Below are positions 61,026-64,000 of a stretch of 64,000 nt of DNA, piece by piece. The position numbers and the translations under genes are program-made. The stretch comes from Myxococcales bacterium (GTDB lineage Bacteria; Myxococcota_A; Polyangia; Haliangiales; Haliangiaceae). Below the pieces are notes generated by a model. That model was not told the DNA's origin. It was given only the letters and a program-made list of their open reading frames with translations, and did not search any database. The DNA is taken from positions 124,001 through 188,000 of the forward strand of contig JAEUJY010000165.1 of assembly GCA_016794525.1 (NCBI GenBank), written 5' to 3'. The stretch's first letter is position 1, and every line of letters starts with the position of its first letter.

Positions 61026-61877
61026 TCACCCCGGCCACTGCGAGCAGTCCTCGACCAGGCTCGGATCGAAGCGCACCGACCAGTTGAAGATGAAGCCGTT
61101 GTCGATGCCCCAGCGGTCCTCGACGCGGATCGTCCAGTTGCCGTTGAGCGGGCAGCCGAGCAGCATCGTCATCGGGTCGGTCGAGCCGTAGTCGCCCGAG
61201 TGCAGCGTGTGCTCCGTCGGGTGAGCGTTGGCGTAGGGGATCCACGACGGATCGGTCGCGCCGGGGGTGAAGCAGTAGTCCCAGCCGGTGCCCGGCACCG
61301 GCACCGCGCCGGTGTCGCTGTCGTTGGGGATGCCGAGGAACACCTCGCCGCCGGTGCGGCCCTGGAAGCCCGACAGGTTCACGGTCACGCCCGACGGGCA
61401 GCGCACCGCGACGGTGATGTCGCGCAGCCACGAGTGCTCGATGTTGAGGCACACGCCGAGCAGCTTGGTGATGTCGTTGAGCGTCTGGCCGGCGGTGAAG
61501 CCGGTGAAGTTCAGCGCGTTCTCGTAGCCCTGGCAGGTGCCCGAGACGTCGCACGCGCCGTCCGGCAGCGCCAGCGACCCCGACGGCGTCTGCAGCGTGC
61601 CGCAGTTCGGGTTCGAGCAGTGGGTGTCGGCCGAGCAGTCGGCGTCGTCGCAGTCGCCGATGTTGTCGCAGTCGTCGTCGACGCCGTTGTCGCAGATCTC
61701 CGGCACCGGGTTCGAGCACGTCGAGAACGCGTCGATGTCCGGGTTGGTCGCCGCGTCGACGCGCGGGGTGTCGTCGTCGTCGTCACCACCACCCGCCGCC
61801 GGTCCACACGCCCCCACCGCCATAGCCAGGAGTGACGTCGACACGAACTGAAACAAGCGGGCGCGGCGCTGGATCAC
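61026..61877 (-). CDS. Lipoprotein with Cys-rich linker and P (Homo B) domain
   Basis: A 283-residue surface lipoprotein: signal peptide and lipobox LLAMAVGACGPAAG (Cys at residue 24), an Asp-rich linker (GGGDDDDDTPRV), a Cys/Asp repeat block (EICDNGVDDDCDNIGDCDD, calcium-binding-like, common in myxobacterial lipoproteins) and a beta-rich domain to the end. The last part, SWLRDITVAVRCPSGVTVNL, WTIRVEDRWGIDNGFIFNWS, matches the proprotein-convertase P domain (GxWxIRVxDxxxxDxGxxxxW). No protease domain is present, so it is a binding or adhesion protein. GTG 61877 with GAGGT upstream. Confidence 0.82.
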   Translation of the reverse strand: MIQRRARLFQFVSTSLLAMAVGACGPAAGGGDDDDDTPRVDAATNPDIDAFSTCSNPVPEICDNGVDDDCDNIGDCDDADCSADTHCSNPNCGTLQTPSGSLALPDGACDVSGTCQGYENALNFTGFTAGQTLNDITKLLGVCLNIEHSWLRDITVAVRCPSGVTVNLSGFQGRTGGEVFLGIPNDSDTGAVPVPGTGWDYCFTPGATDPSWIPYANAHPTEHTLHSGDYGSTDPMTMLLGCPLNGNWTIRVEDRWGIDNGFIFNWSVRFDPSLVEDCSQWPG

Positions 61878-62189
61878 GGTATGACCTCGGTAGGCTGGGG
61901 TTGAGCGCCGATGTCACCACAAGTCGAGGCGATCGCGCCATCCCTTTCGCTCGCAGCTGCTGACATGCGCCCCCTCAGATTCCTGAGGCAGGTACACGAC
62001 TTGGCGCTCTCCACTGGCCCGGCCACCAGTTCGTCACCCAACTCACCGTCGCCCGCGGCCGCGATCGCCAGCCCCGCCGCCACGGGAGATTCTCCGACGG
62101 AATCGACCACCGATCGCCCCGCCCTCTTGACGCCTCCCGATCCGTGTGGCACATACCCCTCCACGTCGGCAACGGCCGGCGCACCCTGA
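61878..62189. other. Intergenic region before initiator tRNA
   Basis: No gene is seen in these 312 nt. A possible promoter for the tRNA has TTGACG at 62127-62132 and a CATACC at 62152-62157 (19-nt spacer), a weak match. The region before it is plain GC-rich sequence. Confidence 0.35.
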
Positions 62190-63918
<1,729 letters not shown>

Positions 63919-64000
63919 GTCCCTACTCCTCGCCCCGTGGGCTCTCGCTAACGTGAAGTCTCAAGGCTGCTTCGCACTCGCGGAGCCCCGCGTCGTATGC

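Overview
The window is a high-GC (roughly 70%) chromosomal segment that looks like a myxobacterium-type delta-proteobacterium (Myxococcota, perhaps the Haliangium/Kofleriaceae side). The placement is inferred from a MYXO-CTERM-like C-terminal anchor on a trypsin-like protease, a eukaryote-type Ser/Thr kinase, multi-domain hybrid histidine kinases, many Cys-anchored lipoproteins and heavy use of GTG starts and 4-nt gene overlaps. No 16S gene is present, so this remains an inference.

Layout. 1-9053 (minus strand) is the classic transcription/translation block: tRNA-Thr(TGT), tRNA-Tyr(GTA), tRNA-Gly(TCC), tRNA-Thr(GGT), tuf, tRNA-Trp, secE, nusG, rplK, rplA, rplJ, rplL and the 5' part of rpoB (cut by the window edge). 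The ribosomal genes are separated by long structured spacers. 9268-19427 is mixed housekeeping: an ECF-like sigma factor, a TPR lipoprotein, YjbQ, a large tandem ATP-grasp ligase, a 58-aa Cys-rich protein, acs with ridA, tRNA-Val, a secreted S1 protease and a pair of small paralogous proteins of unknown function. 19637-31073 holds a NUDIX hydrolase, a group-2-type sigma factor, an RlmM-like rRNA methyltransferase, an SDR, an SPFH/ribbon-helix-helix pair, a proton-pumping pyrophosphatase, a U32 (RlhA-like) protein and a ferritin-like protein.

31452-39058 is a compact five-gene operon: HTH-receiver regulator, ThDP-dependent enzyme, KAS III-like synthase, a kinase-receiver-kinase hybrid and a receiver-kinase. 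It reads as a small-molecule synthesis plus sensing unit. 39118-46105 is a surface-sugar region: a GT2 glycosyltransferase, a WecD-like acetyltransferase, a WecE-like aminotransferase, rfbA, rfbB, a GT39-like membrane glycosyltransferase and a methyltransferase. 46081-49950 has an anion permease, a phosphoesterase lipoprotein and a Ser/Thr kinase.

50043-61018 is a tightly packed peptide-ligase operon: transglutaminase-DUF2126 fusion, stand-alone DUF2126, circularly permuted ATP-grasp, alpha-E protein, alpha/beta hydrolase, a class II amidotransferase-transglutaminase fusion without the usual Cys2, and an unusual methyltransferase. It matches, with extra fused parts, the predicted peptide-tagging system built of a permuted ATP-grasp, a permuted GS-like ligase and an alpha-helical domain. 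The right end (62190-64000) is an initiator tRNA whose 3' end is overlapped by a large serine recombinase gene, probably the edge of an integrated element.

Cross-cutting signals: a dispersed double-hairpin repeat at gene 3' ends with compensatory stem changes, three intergenic hexanucleotide arrays, and repeated -10-like hexamers 6-10 nt upstream of start codons that suggest leaderless transcripts.
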